From assembly GCF_000308415.1 (NCBI RefSeq), contig NZ_BAFS01000467.1, forward strand, positions 1 through 48,027: DNA of 48,027 nt, written 5' to 3'. The stretch's first letter is position 1. Each line of letters opens with the position of its first letter. Positions 8,600 through 17,194 of the stretch are shown piece after piece. This stretch comes from Nocardia asiatica NBRC 100129. Lineage in GTDB: Bacteria; Actinomycetota; Actinomycetes; Mycobacteriales; Mycobacteriaceae. The notes under the pieces were generated by a model, which was not told the origin of the DNA, ran no database searches, and worked only from the letters and a program-made list of their open reading frames with translations. Both the position numbers and the translations under genes were made by a program.

Positions 8600-8620
8600 G
8601 AGTATTGCAAATCGCAACCC

Positions 8621-9001
8621 TCAGCCGCAGACCCACAGGGCGTCGGCCTTGTTGTCACCGTCGGCGGGCACATTGCCCTTGCTGTTGTCGGGGACCGAGA
8701 CGAGCAGTTGCCACTCGTGACCGGTCCAGTTGTAGACGCCGACCTTCTTTCCGGTGCGGTTCCAGTACGCGCTCAGACGATCTCCATTTCCTTCGTTGCC
8801 GATGTCGTGCAGCAGGCAGTTGTTGTCGACCTGCACGAACATGCCGGTGCCGTTGCGGTGGTCGTAGCCGCAGAACAGTCCGCCCGGGCAGTCATAGGCC
8901 GCCGACGCCGGCGTCGGCGTGAGGGCTGCGCCGTACCCGGCGACCGCGAGGGTGGCCGCCGCCGCGACGCTGAGACGGCGAAACAATGTGAATGAGAACA
9001 T
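8621..9001 (-). CDS. secreted peptidase inhibitor I36-like protein
   Basis: 126 residues starting at ATG 9001 with GAAGGG upstream. Signal peptide: FRR, a hydrophobic core (LSVAAAATLAVAGYGAAL), and probable cleavage after ASA near residue 34. The mature part (YDCPGGLFCGYDHRNGTG ... NNCLLHD ... YWNRTGKKVGVYNWTGHEW ... ALWVCG) has four Cys and the CPxGxxCxY opening of the inhibitor I36 / beta-gamma-crystallin-like family common in Streptomyces. Probably exported and disulfide-bonded; a protease target is not established for most such proteins. An earlier in-frame ATG at 9058 would bury the signal peptide. Confidence 0.8.
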   Translation of the reverse strand: MFSFTLFRRLSVAAAATLAVAGYGAALTPTPASAAYDCPGGLFCGYDHRNGTGMFVQVDNNCLLHDIGNEGNGDRLSAYWNRTGKKVGVYNWTGHEWQLLVSVPDNSKGNVPADGDNKADALWVCG

Positions 9002-9128
9002 GATTGACCCTTCGTAGCCGATCGGATCCAGTACCGGAGCGGCGGAAATCCGCCGCACTCATGATGGGTGGACCTGGCCGCTCGCGACTATCCACCTCGC
9101 GCGAGTTCTGTCCGGGCTGCGCGGCGGG

Positions 9129-10097
9129 TCAGGCGCGCAGTGTGACCGACGGCGGCACACCCCATCGCCGCCGGTACAGGGCCGAGAAACGGCCCAGATG
9201 CCAGAACCCCCAGTCCGCGGCCACCGCGGCGACCGTGGTCATGGTGGGGTCCGCGGCGACCAGCGCGGCGTGCACGCCCACCAGCCGGGCTTCACGCAAT
9301 CGCGCCGTCGGTGTGGTGTCGAGGTATCGGCGGAAGCCCTCCTGCAGGCTCCGCACCGAAAGTCCCACTGCCTCCGCGATGTCGGTGATGGTGAGCATTT
9401 CGTGCGCATGGTCGGTGATGAGTTGTTCGGCCAGGCGGATAGGACGCGGCGTCGACTTTCCGGGTGCGCCGTCGAGCAGAACTTCCGAGTAGCTGTTCGG
9501 CTGGGCCAGCAGCAATTGGGACATCATCAGCTGGTCGATCTGCGGCCGCAGCCGCGGTTCCAGGAACAGGCCGGGGCCTTCGGCGTCGGCCTGCAGCATG
9601 CGCAGCGATTCGAACCAGATCCGGGCGGCCGGTGACCGCAATTGCATGGCGATGGCCATCCGCAGCGGACGATCCGGCGGCCGGCCCAGCATCCGCCGCA
9701 AATGGTCGTCCAACGCGGCACGGTCGAATCGCACGAGGAGTTGTCTGCTGCTCTCGTGCCAGTTCATGTCCAGGGGCGCGTCCGGGTCCGGAACCGAGGC
9801 CACCGCCGGGTCGGAGGCGATATCCTCGGTCCCGTTGAGTATCCGGACCCACCCGGCCAGCGGTATTTGAACCAGGCGGAAGGTTTCGATGGGTTCGGTC
9901 CGGATCCGAACCTGAACCCCGTAATGCTTGTAGACGAGGCCGACATCGCCGTACCGCACGACATTGCAGCTGGCCTCCATGGTGGAAGCGCCCGGGTCGA
10001 GCCGGTGCTCACGCAGAATGCCACTCATCCCGGCCCGGGCCACCTCGGGGTCGGCGGTCCGGAAATAGCGATGCCCCGACAGCGGTTCGACGAACAT
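9129..10097 (-). CDS. AraC family transcriptional regulator
   Basis: 322 residues. The N-terminal ~180 residues resemble the AraC-binding-like domain seen in actinobacterial regulators of catabolic and P450 genes (AgmR/EthR-independent type): RTEPIETFRLVQIPLAG and RQLLVRFDRAALDDHLRRMLG. The C-terminus carries the double helix-turn-helix: LTITDIAEAVGLSVRSLQEGFRRYLDTTPTARLREARL and TVAAVAADWGFWHLGRFSALYRRRWGVPPS. Start ATG 10097 has GGAGGG about 9 bases upstream. No obvious target gene is adjacent, since its upstream neighbour is a decayed GNAT gene. Confidence 0.85.
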   Translation of the reverse strand: MFVEPLSGHRYFRTADPEVARAGMSGILREHRLDPGASTMEASCNVVRYGDVGLVYKHYGVQVRIRTEPIETFRLVQIPLAGWVRILNGTEDIASDPAVASVPDPDAPLDMNWHESSRQLLVRFDRAALDDHLRRMLGRPPDRPLRMAIAMQLRSPAARIWFESLRMLQADAEGPGLFLEPRLRPQIDQLMMSQLLLAQPNSYSEVLLDGAPGKSTPRPIRLAEQLITDHAHEMLTITDIAEAVGLSVRSLQEGFRRYLDTTPTARLREARLVGVHAALVAADPTMTTVAAVAADWGFWHLGRFSALYRRRWGVPPSVTLRA

Positions 10098-10142
10098 CCC
10101 GACTGCCCTCCAAGCAGCAGGCGCCGCGCGAACGGGCCTGGA

Positions 10143-10560
10143 TCAGTGAATGTCGAAGGTATTGTCCGTCGCCACGATTCCAACAGATCGGTCAACGTTG
10201 GATCCCGGCCGATACCCGCCCGATCGTGCTCGAGCCCTCCGAGACCGGTTGAAAGAGTTGGCGCTGGTGTAAGCCAGCATCGCAGGACCTCGGCAACGGC
10301 CAATACGGCACCGAGCCGCTCCGCGACGACTGTCTCCGTAACCCCTATGCGGACGATGGCGTCCCGAATTCTCTCTGCCGCAGCGGCATGGGCGCAGTAA
10401 CGATCGCGGCGTTCCGCAGGGCGACAGCACCTGACCAGCTTGCCGGGCACATCAACGAACCTGGTGACACCACCACCTCGACCTGGCCGGGCGAGAAGGC
10501 GACCGGCACTATCGCGAGCCTTTCCCACAGTGCCTCGGCATGAGCCAGTACCGTTTCCAC
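10143..10560 (-). pseudogene. decayed GNAT-type acetyltransferase, three frames and truncated
   Basis: Family-like sequence is spread over three reading frames: GTG 10560 begins ETVLAHAEALWERLAIVPV...SPGSLMCPASWSGAVAL...AAIVTAP, a second frame continues RIRDAIVRIGVTETVVAERLGAVLAVAEVL, and a third gives GPAMLAYTSANSF then decays. This order resembles the N-terminal half of an actinobacterial GNAT (AVLPVAEVLGPATLAY-like core, from memory). The acetyl-CoA binding half is missing. At least two frameshifts plus a truncation make a true pseudogene more likely than sequencing error. Confidence 0.6.
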
Positions 10561-11039
10561 CGTGATCTAGCTCACCTTCGTCTCGCGCCGCAGTCGCAGC
10601 AGCGGCCGCTGTCGGCGGTCGGCCGGTGATGCCGACGACAACGTCGTTCGACCGCTTCGCGTGGGACATCGTTGAGGCCCGCGCGATGCTGACCGACCTG
10701 TCGAGCTGAACATCCTGTTCGGGCTCGGCAGCACGATCCATGACTGGCACGCTCGACGCCCCGGCGCGAGCGCCGTACGCAGCTGGGCGGCGTCGTGTCC
10801 GAGGATCCGCTGTCGGATGGCGGGCGAACGCGAGTCTGGCGGCCAGCCCCGGCCAGAGGCGAGAAACATCACCCGATGAGTACGAACCGTCCATCACAGG
10901 CTATTGTTGATCAAGTGCGTGACCTGTCACGCCAAGCGTCGTAGATCGCATTCGCTTCGCAACCAGCGCTTGCCGCATCCGCTCTTCTTACGGCGATCGA
11001 TTTTGCTCCTCGGCAATCTCGCCATTTCGTGCCCCCGGC
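10561..11039. other. intergenic stretch, possible gene remnants
   Basis: About 480 bases between the decayed GNAT gene and the leader of the helicase gene. Minus-strand frames contain coding-like composition without any recognised domain. The helicase promoter should lie at its right end. Confidence 0.4.
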
Positions 11040-11087
11040 GCGGACCCGGAAGGTCCGCAGACGGCTCGGGCACCACCTGATGCCCGA
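11040..11087 (+). promoter_or_regulatory. two consecutive stem-loops in the helicase leader
   Basis: Stem 1: GCGGACC (11040-11046) with GGTCCGC (11052-11058), 5-base loop. Stem 2: TCGGGCA (11066-11072) with TGCCCGA (11081-11087), 8-base loop. Both precede the helicase ATG at 11105, and stem 2 abuts the GAAAGG putative ribosome site. This suggests temperature- or feedback-dependent translation, as is usual for cold-shock helicases; it is inference. Confidence 0.5.
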
Positions 11088-11104
11088 AAGGCACCGCAAC
11101 ACCT

Positions 11105-12463
11105 ATGAGTTCTGCTGATATCTCCTTTGCCACGCTCGGCGTGAGCGCACCGCTGGTGAAGGCGTTGACTCGCGCCGAGATCACCGACCCTTTTCCGATC
11201 CAGATAGACACCCTGCCCGATTCACTGGCCGGACGCGACGTGCTGGGCCGTGGCCGGACCGGCAGCGGCAAGACGCTCGCCTTCGCCATTCCGATGGTCG
11301 ACCGTCTCGGCGGCGGTCTGGCCGGTAGGCGCGCTCCGAGCCGCCCGACCGGCCTCGTACTGGCGCCGACTCGGGAATTGGCCACCCAGATCGCGGCCGC
11401 GCTGACACCCCTCGCCGCGGCCTATCGCATGACCGTCACCACGGTTTTCGGTGGGGTCCCGCAGAACCGGCAGGTCCGGGCGCTGCGCGCCGGTGTCGAC
11501 ATTGTCGTCGCCTGCCCCGGCCGGCTCGAGGATCTGATGAACCAACGTCTGATCTCCCTGGATGCCGTCGAGGTCACCGTTATCGACGAGGCCGACCACA
11601 TGGCCGACCTCGGGTTCCTGCCGGGCGTGACCCGCATTCTCGCGGCCACCCCGAAGGCCGGTCAGCGCCTGCTCTTCTCCGCGACCCTGGACAACGGCGT
11701 CAACAAGCTGGTCAGCCGCTTCCTGCCGGATGCCGAGCTGCATTCCGTCGATGAGGCGAACTCCCCCGTCGCCGCCATGACCCATCATGTTTTCGAAACC
11801 GCGAGCGTGGAAGCCAAGCGCGAGGTCGTACACCGGCTCGCCTCTGGCTCGGGTCGGCGAATCCTGTTCATGCGTACCAAACATCAGGCTCGCAAACTGG
11901 CCAAGCAGCTGACCCTCGCCGGAATTCCGGCCGTCGATCTGCACGGCAACCTCTCGCAGGGCGCCCGCGACCGCAACCTCTCGGTCTTCGCCGCCGGTGA
12001 CGCCCTGGTGCTGGTGGCGACCGATGTGGCCGCGCGCGGCGTGCACGTCGATGGTGTCGAGCTGGTCGTGCACGTTGATCCGCCCGCCGAGCACAAGGCG
12101 TACCTGCACCGTTCGGGCCGTACCGCGCGGGCCGGCAATTCCGGTGAAGTGATCACCCTGGTGCTGCCCGGCGAACGACGCGACCTGGCCGACCTCATGC
12201 GCAAGGCCGAGATCACTGTGACCCCGCAACGGGTCACCGCCGATTCGCCCGTGGTGGCCGAGCTCGTCGGCACGGTTGCCCCATTCGTCGCGCCCTCCCA
12301 CAGCGAGCGGGCGGCACATGACGACGACCGCCGCCGCAGTGGCAGACCGCGCCCAGGCAGTGGCGGACCGCGCCAACGCAGCGGCCGTCGCAACGGCGGT
12401 GCGGCGAAAGGGCAGCCGCGCGCCGAGCCGCGCGCTCACTCCGTGCGCGGAGCGGCCGTATAG
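11105..12463 (+). CDS. DEAD-box RNA helicase
   Basis: 452 residues with all core motifs in order: Q motif region (FPIQIDTLP), motif I GRTGSGKT, Ia APTRELATQ, GG, Ib PGR, motif II IDEADHM (a DEAD box), motif III SAT, then domain 2 with LFMRTKHQARKLA, ATDVAARGVHVDGV (V) and HRSGRTARAG (VI). The ~65-residue tail is basic and Gly/Arg/Ser-rich (RRSGRPRPGSGGPRQRSGRRNGG), typical of RhlE-like actinobacterial helicases and good for RNA binding. Probable role: RNA unwinding in ribosome assembly or RNA decay, often cold-induced. The start follows two stem-loops. A weak hairpin (CGGCC-N7-GGCCG then TTTCT) overlaps the stop. Confidence 0.95.
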   Translation: MSSADISFATLGVSAPLVKALTRAEITDPFPIQIDTLPDSLAGRDVLGRGRTGSGKTLAFAIPMVDRLGGGLAGRRAPSRPTGLVLAPTRELATQIAAALTPLAAAYRMTVTTVFGGVPQNRQVRALRAGVDIVVACPGRLEDLMNQRLISLDAVEVTVIDEADHMADLGFLPGVTRILAATPKAGQRLLFSATLDNGVNKLVSRFLPDAELHSVDEANSPVAAMTHHVFETASVEAKREVVHRLASGSGRRILFMRTKHQARKLAKQLTLAGIPAVDLHGNLSQGARDRNLSVFAAGDALVLVATDVAARGVHVDGVELVVHVDPPAEHKAYLHRSGRTARAGNSGEVITLVLPGERRDLADLMRKAEITVTPQRVTADSPVVAELVGTVAPFVAPSHSERAAHDDDRRRSGRPRPGSGGPRQRSGRRNGGAAKGQPRAEPRAHSVRGAAV

Positions 12464-12727
12464 GGGCCGTTTCTGTCGCTTCGGAGACAACCGGCACTGT
12501 GTTCTTGTGGAGTGAGCCGCCCGGGCCAGCGCGCTGGTCGATCCCGCCTCGCGCGCTGACCGCTGATTCGAACATGCCTTGATGTGGGAGCGCATCCGCG
12601 GCGCCCGGTCGCGTGATCAGCAGTCCATAACTCCGGCACCGAGTCGTGCCTGGCAAGTGAGGCACCGGTGAGCCAGCCGCTGTACCGGCGGAGACATCGG
12701 AAAAATGTGCGCGCTGAGTTGTGAGCG
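12464..12727. other. intergenic stretch
   Basis: 264 bases between convergent genes (helicase, plus; serine hydrolase, minus). No gene seen. Confidence 0.5.
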
Positions 12728-13627
12728 TCACCCTTGCGGTAAGGGGAGGCGGAGTTCGGTGACGGCGATGCGGGCGGCTTCAGCGATGGCGGCGTCGACA
12801 ACGGGCAGGTGCGGATCCGCGCGGGCCGCCCGGGTGAATATCGCGACCGCGACGGGGTGCTCGCCGGGAAATTCGACGACCGCTACCTCGTTGCGGATGA
12901 CCCCGATGGTTCCGGTTTTGCCTGCGACCGACACACTGCGGTAGGGAAATCCGGCGGTGACGCGGTGCGGCCAGACTTGGTGGCGCATGACGGTGCGCAC
13001 GAATTCGGTCTGCTCGTCGGACAGCACCGCGCCGCTCCACAGTGCGCGCAGCAGACGAGTCATTTCCTCCGGTGTCGTCGCGCTCGTGTACGACGGATCG
13101 TACGCCGACACCGACCATGCGTCGTCGTTCTCGGCGAGCACGGCGAACGCTTCGGCGGTGGTGTGGGTGTCGGTGTCGCGGACGAGGCTGCGGTGCAGGT
13201 CGGCGGTGCCGCCCACGATTCGGGTGTGGGTGAGGCCCAGATCGTTCAGCAAATCCTCCACCGCACCGAGGCCCGTCGCGCCGAGCAGGACATCGGCTGC
13301 GGCGTTGTCGGAGACGGTCATCATCGACGTCGCGAGGTCGCGCAGGCTCATGGTCACCGGGTCGCGCATGACGGCGATACCGGTGGGCCCCGGCGTGCAA
13401 TCGGACGGTGTCACCGTCAGCCGGGTGGCAGGATCGAGGCGCCCGGCGTCGACGAGGCGGCAGAACGCGACGAAGAGCGGCAATTTGTACACCGACGCGA
13501 GCACCACCCGCTCGGCGCCGCCCACGGAGATCTCGGTCGCGGAGCCGTCGCACCGGCGGGCGTGCAGCCAGCCGCTGCAGCCCGCGTCGGCGAACACGGC
13601 GCGGATCCTGCCCTCGGCGGTGCTCAT
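12728..13627 (-). CDS. penicillin-recognising serine hydrolase, class A-like but lacking Glu166 motif
   Basis: 299 residues with the beta-lactamase / D,D-peptidase signature: SVYK (residues 45-48, nucleophile Ser45), SDN (106-108) and KTGT (236-239). Where class A enzymes have ExxLN (the deacylating Glu166), this protein reads TADLHRS, so that glutamate is absent. No signal peptide is visible; the N-terminus is MSTAEGRIRAVFADAG. By family knowledge a protein lacking Glu166 would acylate but deacylate slowly, so a peptidase, esterase or beta-lactam-trapping role is as likely as hydrolysis. Its start overlaps the LysR stop (ATGA, 13624-13627), so the two are co-translated, next to a canonical divergent beta-lactamase. 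Confidence 0.85.
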   Translation of the reverse strand: MSTAEGRIRAVFADAGCSGWLHARRCDGSATEISVGGAERVVLASVYKLPLFVAFCRLVDAGRLDPATRLTVTPSDCTPGPTGIAVMRDPVTMSLRDLATSMMTVSDNAAADVLLGATGLGAVEDLLNDLGLTHTRIVGGTADLHRSLVRDTDTHTTAEAFAVLAENDDAWSVSAYDPSYTSATTPEEMTRLLRALWSGAVLSDEQTEFVRTVMRHQVWPHRVTAGFPYRSVSVAGKTGTIGVIRNEVAVVEFPGEHPVAVAIFTRAARADPHLPVVDAAIAEAARIAVTELRLPLPQG

Positions 13628-14499
13628 CGCAGCCGCTCCCGATACAGCACCCGGTCGACGGCATCGGCATGGGCATCAGCGCCCGGACGGTACACGACGC
13701 GAACTCGCAGGGCGACCGCCTGTGGTGCGATGCGCAGCCAGGTCACGCCGGGCGCGGACGACGGAGGCACGGCGGTGAGCCCGAAGCTCGTTCCGGCCGC
13801 CACCGCCGCGAAAACAGTCCGGTCGTCGGGCGCGGGGACGATCGGTGCGTCAAGGCCCCGTTCGCGCAGAAGATCCACAACGGTGTCGAAGGCGGGAGGA
13901 TTGGTGGCGCGCGGCGGACAGGCGAAACTCAGTCCGGCGAGCATGGGGAAAGTGGGACGTTCGGCGCCGGCACTGCGATGATCCGACGGCACCACGAGCC
14001 ACCGCGGCATCCTGACGACCGGGCGAACTTCGACACCGTCGACCAGCGCGGGATGCTCGACCACGGCGACGTCGCACAGTCCGGAGCGCACGTCGGCGAC
14101 CAGGTCGACGCTGGCGCCCACCGTCGTGGACACTGCGGTATCCGGGACGACCGCTGCGCGCAGCGCGCCCACACACGCCGTGACCACCCGGTCGGGCAAC
14201 GCCGCGGTCGCGCCCCAGTGCACGGCGCCGTGGGCACTCGCGATGCGGTGCGACTCGGCGAGGAGGCGCTCCGCGTCGTCTACGAGCAGCCGAGCGCGCG
14301 GGAGCAGTTGCAGACCGGCCGACGTGAGCACGGCCCCTTGCCGGGTGCGGTGGATGAGGTCGACGCCGAGATGCCGTTCGAGCCGCCGAAGTCCCTGCGA
14401 CAGCGGTGGCTGGGTCATGTCCAGCGCGGCCGCCGCCCTGCCGAAGTGTCCTTCTTCCGCGATGGAGACGAAGAACCGAAGGTGCCGGATCAGATCCAT
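13624..14499 (-). CDS. LysR family regulator, likely controlling the adjacent beta-lactamase
   Basis: 291 residues from ATG 14499. N-terminal winged HTH: LRFFVSIAEEGHFGRAAAALDMTQPPLSQGLRRLERHLGV, then LIHRTRQGAVLTSAG. The C-terminal part is a periplasmic-binding-like effector domain. It is divergent from a class A beta-lactamase gene (164 bp apart), the arrangement of AmpR-type control. It is translationally coupled to the serine hydrolase downstream. AmpR function is inferred from position, not from ligand residues. A frame extension upstream to 14853 overlaps the beta-lactamase and is rejected. Confidence 0.85.
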   Translation of the reverse strand: MDLIRHLRFFVSIAEEGHFGRAAAALDMTQPPLSQGLRRLERHLGVDLIHRTRQGAVLTSAGLQLLPRARLLVDDAERLLAESHRIASAHGAVHWGATAALPDRVVTACVGALRAAVVPDTAVSTTVGASVDLVADVRSGLCDVAVVEHPALVDGVEVRPVVRMPRWLVVPSDHRSAGAERPTFPMLAGLSFACPPRATNPPAFDTVVDLLRERGLDAPIVPAPDDRTVFAAVAAGTSFGLTAVPPSSAPGVTWLRIAPQAVALRVRVVYRPGADAHADAVDRVLYRERLR

Positions 14500-14663
14500 G
14501 CGGTCATTGAACCAGCGGATTCGCGAACATCGGTTCCGCTGTCCCGCCGAGCACTCCCACCGGCGCCGAACCGCGGGCGAACCTGCGACGATATCCAAGT
14601 CGACTCGCCCACGCCGGGGCCGGATATTGGCGGCGGCGGCGGCGTCGATGATGTGGTGCGGCA
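14500..14663. promoter_or_regulatory. divergent LysR / beta-lactamase control region
   Basis: 164 bp between the two starts. Contains a TTCGCGAA palindrome (14520-14527) and an inverted pair ATATCC (14591) / GGATAT (14622-14627). Either could be part of a LysR binding site (T-N11-A type); neither is convincing alone. Confidence 0.4.
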
Positions 14664-15593
14664 GTGACCATTTCTGACTTTGCTCACCGTTCCCCGCTCG
14701 GTCGTCGCCGGTTCCTCGCCACTGTGGCGGTGTCCGCGCTGTCACTCGCCACCGCCGCGTGCGGGTCCGGCGCCGGTGCGCCGGCGGCCTCGAACACCCC
14801 ATCCGCGGCCCTGACTTCGTCGTTCGCCGAACTGGAGACGACACACTCCGCACGGCTGGGTGTGTACGCGATCGACAGCGGCACCGGCCGCACCGTTGTC
14901 CATCGAGACGGGGAGAGATTCCCGATCGCGTCCACGTTCAAAGGTCTCGCGTGCGGGGCTCTCCTGCGTGACCATCCTCTGGCAACGGGTTACTTCGATC
15001 AGGTGATCCACTACTCCCGGTCCGAACTCGTCGCCAACTCGCCGGTGACGGAGAAACACGTCGACACCGGCATGACCGTCGCCGAGTTGTGCGATGCCAC
15101 GATCACCCTGTCCGACAACACCGCGGGCAACCAGCTGCTGAAACTTCTCGGCGGCCCGGAAGGCTTCACCGCGTTCCTGCGGTCCATCGGCGACACCGTC
15201 TCCCGCTTGGACCGCTGGGAGCCCGAGTTGAACACCGCCATTCCCGGCGACGAACGGGACACCACCACAGCCGCCGCCCTCGCCACCGACTACCGTAACC
15301 TCGTCCTCGGCGACATTCTCGCCGAACCCGAGCGAGAGCGATTGAAGTCGTGGCTGGTCGCCGCCAAGACGGGGGGCGCGCGCATCCGTGCCGCACTGCC
15401 CGCCGACTGGACCGTCGGCGACAAGACCGGCAGCCCCGCTTACGGCGGCGCGCTCGACGTCGCGATCGCTTGGCCGCCCGGACGCGCCCCGCTCGTCATC
15501 GCCGTGCTGTCCACGAAATTCGAGCAGAACGCCGAAGCCGACAACCCTCTCGTCGCCGAGGCTGCCCGCGCCGCGATTGGTGCGCTCGGGTAG
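14664..15593 (+). CDS. bla: class A beta-lactamase, Tat-exported lipoprotein-like (Nocardia FAR/AST-like)
   Basis: 309 residues from GTG 14664. Catalytic set complete: STFK (90-93), SDN (150-152), ExxLN in RWEPELN (Glu186, Asn190; equivalent to Glu166/Asn170), and KTG (254-256). The N-terminus has a twin-arginine motif (GRRRFLAT, residues 13-20), a hydrophobic core, and a lipobox-like ATAAC ending at Cys33, so export folded by Tat and lipid anchoring are likely. Length and motifs fit the penicillinases of Nocardia farcinica and N. asteroides. It is divergent from a LysR regulator, suggesting inducible expression. Expected activity: hydrolysis of penicillins and early cephalosporins; carbapenem or extended spectrum cannot be read from sequence by eye. 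Confidence 0.93.
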   Translation: MTISDFAHRSPLGRRRFLATVAVSALSLATAACGSGAGAPAASNTPSAALTSSFAELETTHSARLGVYAIDSGTGRTVVHRDGERFPIASTFKGLACGALLRDHPLATGYFDQVIHYSRSELVANSPVTEKHVDTGMTVAELCDATITLSDNTAGNQLLKLLGGPEGFTAFLRSIGDTVSRLDRWEPELNTAIPGDERDTTTAAALATDYRNLVLGDILAEPERERLKSWLVAAKTGGARIRAALPADWTVGDKTGSPAYGGALDVAIAWPPGRAPLVIAVLSTKFEQNAEADNPLVAEAARAAIGALG

Positions 15594-15604
15594 ACCATGG
15601 GAAG

Positions 15605-15700
15605 GGCGTCGGTCTCGTGCCTACGCTCGACGAAGTGCTCGCCGCCTTCGCCACGAAGTCGCTGCTGATCCACATCAAGAGCAACGAGCCAGCAGCGGGC
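15605..15700 (+). pseudogene. fragment of a glycerophosphodiester phosphodiesterase
   Basis: Just after the beta-lactamase stop, about 30 codons read VGLVPTLDEVLAAFATKSLL then IHIKSNEPA. The (I/V)PTLDEVL...(L/I)IxIKS pattern is a core strand-helix of GDPD proteins. No start, catalytic HR/ExD half or C-terminus is present, so it is a leftover piece. It marks a deletion or insertion boundary at the right flank of the beta-lactamase locus. Confidence 0.55.
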
Positions 15701-15720
15701 CCGACCGGGACAGCATCCAG

Positions 15721-15747
15721 CGGGCAGCTGCGAGAACCTGCTGCCCG
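15721..15747. terminator. stem-loop between convergent transcripts
   Basis: Perfect 8-bp stem CGGGCAGC / GCTGCCCG with an 11-base loop, directly before the stop of the minus-strand oxidoreductase and after the beta-lactamase / GDPD remnant. Confidence 0.5.
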
Positions 15748-15752
15748 GCGGA

Positions 15753-16985
15753 CTAGTGTCCGTGTTCGGGTGCGGCCTGCGGTTCTGGCGCGGCGGCGGC
15801 CAGCAATGCGTCGCGGTCGCGGTTCAACGGAGGATAGATGCGCCGGGTGTTGATGGCGCGCTTGGTGTCTTTGGCCTTCTCGCCGCACGCGACCACGTGG
15901 CGCTCCCATCCCTCGGTATACACTGCTCCTGCCGGTCCCAGATCGAGAACCGTGACATACCAAGGGATCCGCAACGGCTTCACGGGCTTGCCCAGAAGAT
16001 CGCCGATGACGTTGTATCCGGCCCAACGGCCCATCGGGCGGCTGTGCTGGCAGGACATCACCGACACGTGCTCGTCGTCCATTCTCGCGGCGGCGACGTC
16101 GCCGGCGGCGAATACCCCGGGCACACCGCGGACCCGTAGATAGTCGTCGACGGGGAGTCGACCCAGCCGGTCACAGTCGACCCCGAAGTCCGCAGTCAGC
16201 GGATTGGCCCGCATGCCGGCGCACCAGACGACAGTGGCGGCGGGCACCACTTCACCCGAGGAGAGCGTCACGGCGCGCTCGTCGATGGCGACGACCCCGA
16301 CGCCCAACTTGGTCTCGATCCCGGTGTATGCCAGCGCCGCCTCGACGACCGGTCGCGCCGATGCGCCCATGTCCGAGCCGACGAACGGATTGCGGTCGAT
16401 CAGTATGACCCGCGGCGCGACGGCACGCGGGGCAAAGGCGTCGGCGAGCATCGCGGGCATCCCCGTCGCCTCTTCTATCCCCGTCGAACCCGCTCCGACG
16501 ACGACTACTGTCGCGGCCGCCGGGTCGGCGGGGCCCTCGGCAAGCCGGCTCAGGTGAGCGTGCAAACTGGTCGCCGCGTCATGGGTATCGATGTCGAAAC
16601 CGAACTCCCGCAGGCCCGGGATATCGGGCTTGACCACCTGGCTGCCCAACGCCAGCACCAGCCGATCGTAGCTGTGAGCGCCCGCGGTGGATTCCACGAC
16701 CCGCGCCACAGCATCGATCGCCGTCACTTCGCCGATGATGTGCTCTACTCCGACCGGATCGAGAAGAGTGCCGAGCGGGATGCGGGATGTGCTCAGATCG
16801 GTCTCGTAGTTACGCACGCGGATGTCGTGATACGGCGTGGCACTGATCATCGTGACATCGACGGTTCCGACCCCCACACCGAGCTCGTCGAGCCTCCGGG
16901 CCGCCGCTAGCGCCGCCCAGAGACCCGCAAACCCGGACCCGAGAACCACAACACGCGAAGGCTCGGTCACTGCAGCGCGCTGCAC
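15753..16985 (-). CDS. FAD-dependent NAD(P)H oxidoreductase, NDH-2-like
   Basis: 410 residues. FAD dinucleotide fold VVVLGSGFAGLWAALAAAR (about 12-30), second Rossmann motif VVVVGAGSTGIEEATGM (about 160) for NAD(P)H, and the FAD-binding VPGVFAAGDVAA near residue 300. This is the pyridine nucleotide-disulfide/type II NADH dehydrogenase family. There is no obvious C-terminal membrane helix, so it may be a soluble dehydrogenase passing electrons to quinone or another acceptor. The gene is divergent from the histone-deacetylase-like gene with a 209-bp gap. Confidence 0.88.
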   Translation of the reverse strand: MQRAAVTEPSRVVVLGSGFAGLWAALAAARRLDELGVGVGTVDVTMISATPYHDIRVRNYETDLSTSRIPLGTLLDPVGVEHIIGEVTAIDAVARVVESTAGAHSYDRLVLALGSQVVKPDIPGLREFGFDIDTHDAATSLHAHLSRLAEGPADPAAATVVVVGAGSTGIEEATGMPAMLADAFAPRAVAPRVILIDRNPFVGSDMGASARPVVEAALAYTGIETKLGVGVVAIDERAVTLSSGEVVPAATVVWCAGMRANPLTADFGVDCDRLGRLPVDDYLRVRGVPGVFAAGDVAAARMDDEHVSVMSCQHSRPMGRWAGYNVIGDLLGKPVKPLRIPWYVTVLDLGPAGAVYTEGWERHVVACGEKAKDTKRAINTRRIYPPLNRDRDALLAAAAPEPQAAPEHGH

Positions 16986-17194
16986 ATCGTCATCCTAGTG
17001 CCGACCGCACCGCTGCCTAGCGCTTGGCGGCCCGATCGAACGCCTCCCCGCCACTGGAAAGTTTGCCGCCACCGGTGGCGATCGCTCCGGTTGCGGAGTG
17101 GTCGCTGCTGTGCTTCTAATGGGGCCGGTCACCCTCGAGACCAAGATCGGAACGAGCGGACGGTGTGGTGGTCCGCTGACTGCTAGGAGTCACC

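Noticed and set aside
11222..12595. 457-codon open frame antisense to the DEAD-box helicase
   Set aside because: It mirrors the third-position GC pattern of the helicase gene, has no family motif, and the plus strand has a complete helicase.
12809..13981. 390-codon plus-strand frame across serine hydrolase and LysR genes
   Set aside because: Shadow of two genes on the other strand with complete catalytic and HTH motifs.
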